Shown piece after piece: positions 61,028 to 64,000 of a stretch of DNA of 64,000 bases. The stretch spans positions 186,001 through 250,000 of the forward strand of contig NZ_WUMO01000007.1 in NCBI RefSeq assembly GCF_009826975.1, in the 5' to 3' direction. The notes below the pieces were generated by a model. The model did no database searches. It saw nothing but the letters and a program-made list of their open reading frames with translations, and was not told where the DNA came from. A program made the translations under genes and the position numbers. This DNA is from Flavobacterium sp. HBTb2-11-1. GTDB taxonomy: Bacteria; Bacteroidota; Bacteroidia; Flavobacteriales; Flavobacteriaceae. The first letter of the stretch is position 1, and each line of letters starts with the position of its first letter.

Positions 61028-62049
61028 TAAGAGAATTTTTTCTCGATAATTCCCATAAAACGTTCTGCGTAATCGTCTTTTCCTTCCCAGTTGTTGTAAT
61101 CTGGTTTTACCATGTTTTCGATAAAATCTTTCGCTTCGCTATAAGAATCAAAAGTCATTAATTGGTTTAAAACGCGGCTATAATCTTCTGTACTGTTTCC
61201 AAAAAGATTTTTAGTAAATGCAATTCTGTCATTCAGATCGATATGAAAACCTCTCGCCAGTTTTTCATTCAAGCTTACGGCTTTTGGCTGAGTTGGAGTT
61301 TCAAGAATTGCAGTTTCAACTTTTTTATCTTCTTTGAAATCATTAATAGAAGGAGTTTTTGCAGGAGGAACAGCTTCAAAACTATCTACTTTTACAAACT
61401 GCGCGTCGGCATAATTAATTCCGAAATCTTCAAATTGAATCGTCGGCTGTGCAGGAGTTTCTTTCTTAGGTTCTTCTTTAACTTCTTCAATAAATGGTTC
61501 TGTTTCCAATTCAAAAGCTGGTTTGAAATCTGGAATCGGTTTCAACTCATTTACAGTTGTGAACGAAAGATCATCAATAGCTTTTTCTGTTTCTTCGGCC
61601 TTTTCAGCAACTGGCTCAACAATTTCTTCAATAACTGGCTTTTCAATTTCCGCAGCGATTGGTTCAACAGCTTCTTCGATTGCAGGTTCTACGACTTCAG
61701 CGATTGGTTCAGCAGTTTCAACAATTTCTGTTGGTTTTTGTTCCGAAATTTCATGTTCGTAAGATTCTTCAAGCGTGATAACTTTTTCTTCGGCTGGCGC
61801 TTCAAGTTCAATTATAGCAGGAATTGTCTCTTCTTCTTTTTCAAAAATGGTTTCCAATTCGGCTACAATATCGTTTTGCCCGATTGTTGGTTTTGCAGCG
61901 TCGAAATTCTCTTCTACAAATTTTAATACCGCTAATTTCTCGTATAATTTCTGAGTTTCAAGGTACAATTGATTGATATCGGATTTATTTTTTAGTTTTA
62001 AAATTCGATGTGCAATGCTAATTAAATCAGCTTCCAATTTTTTTTTCAT
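61027..62049 (-). CDS. Uncharacterised protein with E/P/A-rich central region
   Basis: A 340-residue cytoplasmic protein. The N-terminal ~75 residues are helical and charged (LISIAHRILKLKNKSDINQL). A long disordered middle is made of Glu-Pro-Ile/Val-Ala repeats (about residues 80-180). The conserved C-terminal domain starts near SLNEKLARGFHIDLNDRIAF, contains TKNLFGNSTEDYSRVLNQLM, and ends MGIIEKKFS. This architecture is known in Bacteroidota as an uncharacterised conserved family. Nothing defines its role. Confidence 0.75.
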   Translation of the reverse strand: MKKKLEADLISIAHRILKLKNKSDINQLYLETQKLYEKLAVLKFVEENFDAAKPTIGQNDIVAELETIFEKEEETIPAIIELEAPAEEKVITLEESYEHEISEQKPTEIVETAEPIAEVVEPAIEEAVEPIAAEIEKPVIEEIVEPVAEKAEETEKAIDDLSFTTVNELKPIPDFKPAFELETEPFIEEVKEEPKKETPAQPTIQFEDFGINYADAQFVKVDSFEAVPPAKTPSINDFKEDKKVETAILETPTQPKAVSLNEKLARGFHIDLNDRIAFTKNLFGNSTEDYSRVLNQLMTFDSYSEAKDFIENMVKPDYNNWEGKDDYAERFMGIIEKKFS

Positions 62050-62285
62050 AACTGTTGAAAATTATAGTGAATAAGGTATTTTAGTGTATTTAATGTCTGA
62101 ATGTCTCTATTCTCAAGGAAATTCAAAAGATAATTTTTTATTTCTGTTAATACGCTTTCGCGAATCTAAGGTTTGGTAAAAATTTTCTACTTTTGAAAAA
62201 ATGTAAAACAGTACATTTTTACATCAATTTATTGCCAGTACAAAGTAATAAAAACTATTCATTTTTAAAGGTAGAAAAATACAAA

Positions 62286-62876
62286 ATGTTTCTCGAAAAT
62301 ACAGTAAATCACAAAGAACAATTTGGTTGGATTGAAGTTATTTGTGGATCAATGTTTTCGGGTAAAACCGAAGAGCTGATCCGAAGATTAAAGCGCGCCC
62401 AATTTGCCAAACAAAGAGTCGAAATCTTTAAACCAGCTATTGATACCCGTTATCATGACGAAATGGTGGTGTCTCATGATGCCAACGAAATTCGTTCAAC
62501 TCCCGTTCCTGCCGCTGCCAATATTATGATTTTAGCTCAAGGCTGCGATGTAATCGGTATTGATGAAGCGCAGTTTTTTGATGATGAAATTATTACGGTT
62601 TGCAACGATTTGGCAAATCAGGGAATTCGCGTAATTGTTGCAGGATTGGATATGGATTTTAAAGGAAATCCGTTTGGGCCAATGCCTGGACTTATGGCAA
62701 CCGCTGAATATGTAACTAAAGTTCATGCCGTTTGTACCAGAACAGGAAACTTAGCCAATTATAGTTTTAGAAAAACCGATAATGATAAATTGGTTATGCT
62801 TGGAGAAACAGAAGAATACGAGCCACTTAGCCGTGCAGCGTATTTTAAAGCGATGAAAAAGAATCACGAAAAATAG
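62286..62876 (+). CDS. tdk: Thymidine kinase
   Basis: A 196-residue type II thymidine kinase (pyrimidine salvage). The P-loop is GSMFSGKTEELIRRLKRAQ; Walker B is IDEAQFFD; the substrate loop is ANYSFRK. The usual zinc-binding Cys residues are mostly missing: VCTRTGN has one Cys where CxxC is expected, and the C-terminal pair is replaced by YEPLSRAAYF. ATG at 62286 is chosen because a -7 element TACTTTTG sits at 62188-62195, so the longer frame from 62193 would start before the likely transcription start. Confidence 0.93.
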   Translation: MFLENTVNHKEQFGWIEVICGSMFSGKTEELIRRLKRAQFAKQRVEIFKPAIDTRYHDEMVVSHDANEIRSTPVPAAANIMILAQGCDVIGIDEAQFFDDEIITVCNDLANQGIRVIVAGLDMDFKGNPFGPMPGLMATAEYVTKVHAVCTRTGNLANYSFRKTDNDKLVMLGETEEYEPLSRAAYFKAMKKNHEK

Positions 62877-62919
62877 ATTATTTTACTTAATATAAGCCTT
62901 GACAAAAACATTTTAAAAT

Positions 62920-63339
62920 ATGAGAAAATCGACTGTTTTATTGTTAATATTAATTGGAATTGCTGCCGCTTTTGTAGCTTATTTTCAATTTTACCTAGGC
63001 GAAAAAGAAGATGAAGTAAATACTGAAGTAGTAGAGTTAATTGCAAAATATAATAAAAGCTGTCCTTTAAATATTCAGGAAGGGATTCGTTTAGACAGCG
63101 TAAGTTTGCATGGAGAAAAAACAGTTCAATACAATTTAACATTATTGAATGTGACTAAAGAAACTGCTGAGGTAAATGTAATTCAAGAAGAAATAAGAAA
63201 AAGTCTTTTAAGCACTGCAAAAGCAAATACAGGACTTCAGGTTTTTAGAGAAAATGATTATACTCTGATTTATAGCTACAGTGATAAAAAGAAAGATTTT
63301 TTGTTTGATATAAAAATATTTCCTGATCAGTATAAATAA
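62920..63339 (+). CDS. Uncharacterised membrane-anchored protein
   Basis: A 139-residue protein with an N-terminal signal or anchor (LLLILIGIAAAFVAYFQFYLG, about residues 7-28). The rest is a soluble alpha/beta domain: VVELIAKYNKSCPLNIQEGIRLDSV, YNLTLLNVTKETAEVN and LIYSYSDKKKDFLFDIKIF. It is reminiscent of small periplasmic proteins of unknown function that follow tdk in some flavobacteria; I cannot name the family. A terminator-like hairpin begins 21 bases after the stop. Confidence 0.7.
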   Translation: MRKSTVLLLILIGIAAAFVAYFQFYLGEKEDEVNTEVVELIAKYNKSCPLNIQEGIRLDSVSLHGEKTVQYNLTLLNVTKETAEVNVIQEEIRKSLLSTAKANTGLQVFRENDYTLIYSYSDKKKDFLFDIKIFPDQYK

Positions 63340-63360
63340 GGTTTAGAGGTATTATAAATT

Positions 63361-63400
63361 AAATCCGACAGGTTTCTGATACCTGGCGGGTTTATTGTTT
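63361..63400 (+). terminator. Terminator-like hairpin after 63339
   Basis: AAATCCGACAGGT and ACCTGGCGGGTTT pair with two mismatches around a short loop, followed by a T-rich stretch. Confidence 0.6.
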
Positions 63401-63411
63401 TAAAGCAATTG

Positions 63412-63479
63412 TCAGGTTGAGCGGAATTGAAGCCTCATTTAGCCGAAGCTTTGACTCCGCTCAGCCTGAAAAGACGTAA
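63412..63479. repeat. REP-like hairpin
   Basis: TCAGGTTGAGCGGA and TCCGCTCAGCCTGA, with further complementary bases inside, form a ~22-bp imperfect stem. The right arm matches REP arms at 43258-43281 and 59670-59698. Confidence 0.7.
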
Positions 63480-63510
63480 ACATTTAACATTATTGAAATG
63501 GTTTAAAAAC

Positions 63511-63543
63511 AAAACCCGATAGCTTTAAAAACTATCGGGTTTG
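63511..63543 (-). terminator. Terminator between converging 62920 and rpoN genes
   Basis: The perfect stem AAACCCGATAG/CTATCGGGTTT (63512-63522 and 63532-63542) is followed by T on the minus strand as rpoN ends. Confidence 0.85.
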
Positions 63544-63587
63544 TTTATTTTAAATGAACTTACAGCTCTTATATGGTTTAAAAAACC

Positions 63588-64000
63588 TTAAATCTTCTTT
63601 CTCATTCTCGCCACCGGAATGTCCAATTGTTCACGATATTTAGCAATAGTTCTTCTCGCAATTGGGTATCCTTTTTCTTTTAAGATTTCAGCCAATTGAT
63701 CGTCTGGAAGCGGTTTTCTCTTATCTTCTTCTTCAATCGTATTTTGAAGAATTTTTTTGATTTCAAGAGTGGAAACATCTTCTCCCTGATCATTTTTCAT
63801 CGCTTCAGAGAAGAATTCTTTAATCAGTTTGGTTCCGTATGGCGTTTCTACATATTTGCTGTTTGCCACACGCGAAATGGTCGAAATGTCCAAACCAACC
63901 ATATCTGCAATATCTTTTAAGATCATTGGTTTAAGTTTGGTTTCGTCGCCATCTAAGAAATATTCTTCTTGATAATGCATGATTGCATTCATTGTTACAA
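63588..64000 (-). CDS. rpoN: RNA polymerase sigma-54 factor, C-terminal part
   Basis: The last 137 codons of a minus-strand frame that is open to the right edge, so the N-terminus lies outside. Visible are LKDIADMVGLDISTISRVANSKYV, the HTH that contacts promoter DNA, and the RpoN box ARRTIAKYRE near the C-terminus. Sigma-54 directs transcription with NtrC-type activators such as the one at 37190. A terminator follows. Confidence 0.93.
   Translation of the reverse strand, partial: VTMNAIMHYQEEYFLDGDETKLKPMILKDIADMVGLDISTISRVANSKYVETPYGTKLIKEFFSEAMKNDQGEDVSTLEIKKILQNTIEEEDKRKPLPDDQLAEILKEKGYPIARRTIAKYREQLDIPVARMRKKI

Noticed and set aside
61243..61926. Long open frame opposite the E/P/A-rich protein
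   Set aside because: It is rich in Phe, Asn and Arg, the mirror of Glu/Lys codons on the other strand. The minus-strand gene has conserved ends, so this frame is an antisense shadow.

Overview
The window is chromosomal DNA of a member of the Bacteroidota, almost certainly a Flavobacterium or close relative. The evidence is the AT-rich composition, promoters of the Bacteroidota form (TTG, about 20 bases, TAnnTTTG), a mevalonate-type HMG-CoA synthase, a single-cytochrome succinate dehydrogenase operon, tandem secreted PepSY-like proteins, a PID-CTERM-like sorting tail and many short intergenic palindromes.

Layout. 1-14.3 kb is mostly housekeeping: a cut-off repeat protein, an NTF2-like protein, a GNAT acetyltransferase, HMG-CoA synthase (minus), sdhCAB, a DeoR-type regulator, an omega-amidase, a large lipoprotein (minus), two overlapping uncharacterised secreted proteins and methylmalonyl-CoA epimerase. 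At 14392 a CAT-anticodon tRNA (probably tRNA-Ile2) is the insertion site of a 12.7-kb integrative and mobilizable element. The element is bounded by 44-base direct repeats at 14424-14467 and 27106-27149. It carries an excisionase-like HTH protein, a helicase and a primase separated by nine copies of the heptamer TGATGCA (a candidate iteron origin), a hairpin that is a candidate oriT, mobC and a relaxase, a cargo operon, and a tyrosine recombinase interrupted by one in-frame TGA.

The cargo (20.7-25.2 kb) is the most unusual part. It has its own strong promoter and encodes a MauE/DoxX-like redox membrane protein, a membrane-anchored beta-propeller-like protein, three tandem prepeptides with signal-peptidase-I leaders and a shared C-X6-C-G-x-T-x-D-G core, then a terminator hairpin and a TonB-plug-type outer-membrane beta-barrel protein. 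It looks like a secreted disulfide-peptide system carried by a mobile element; what the peptides do cannot be read from the sequence.

Just outside the right repeat lie a Vsr-like endonuclease and a C5 cytosine methyltransferase, overlapping tail to tail. 29-35 kb is housekeeping again: a PID-CTERM-like small protein, ribE, pdxA, and the DUF177-rpmF-fabH-accB-accC fatty-acid cluster. 35.4-41 kb holds five tandem secreted PepSY-like proteins behind a promoter with two 20-base-phased direct repeats, followed by a sigma-54 response regulator and a convergent hybrid histidine kinase with an Hpt domain. 41-46 kb has an S9 peptidase, an FAD oxidoreductase, mtgA and an LpxR-like protein. An IS200/REP-type transposase with palindromes, a group of unknown membrane proteins, and tRNA-Ala(GGC) with two 80-base tRNA-like tandem copies follow. 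50-64 kb contains an enoyl-CoA hydratase, queD, lpxH, a seven-haem cytochrome c, a duplicated unknown pair, hydrolases, a membrane gene frameshifted in a run of nine A, an MFS transporter, recJ, a HopJ-like gene between two inverted 135-base nested palindromes, rsmI, an E/P/A-rich unknown protein, tdk, and the 3' end of rpoN at the right edge.
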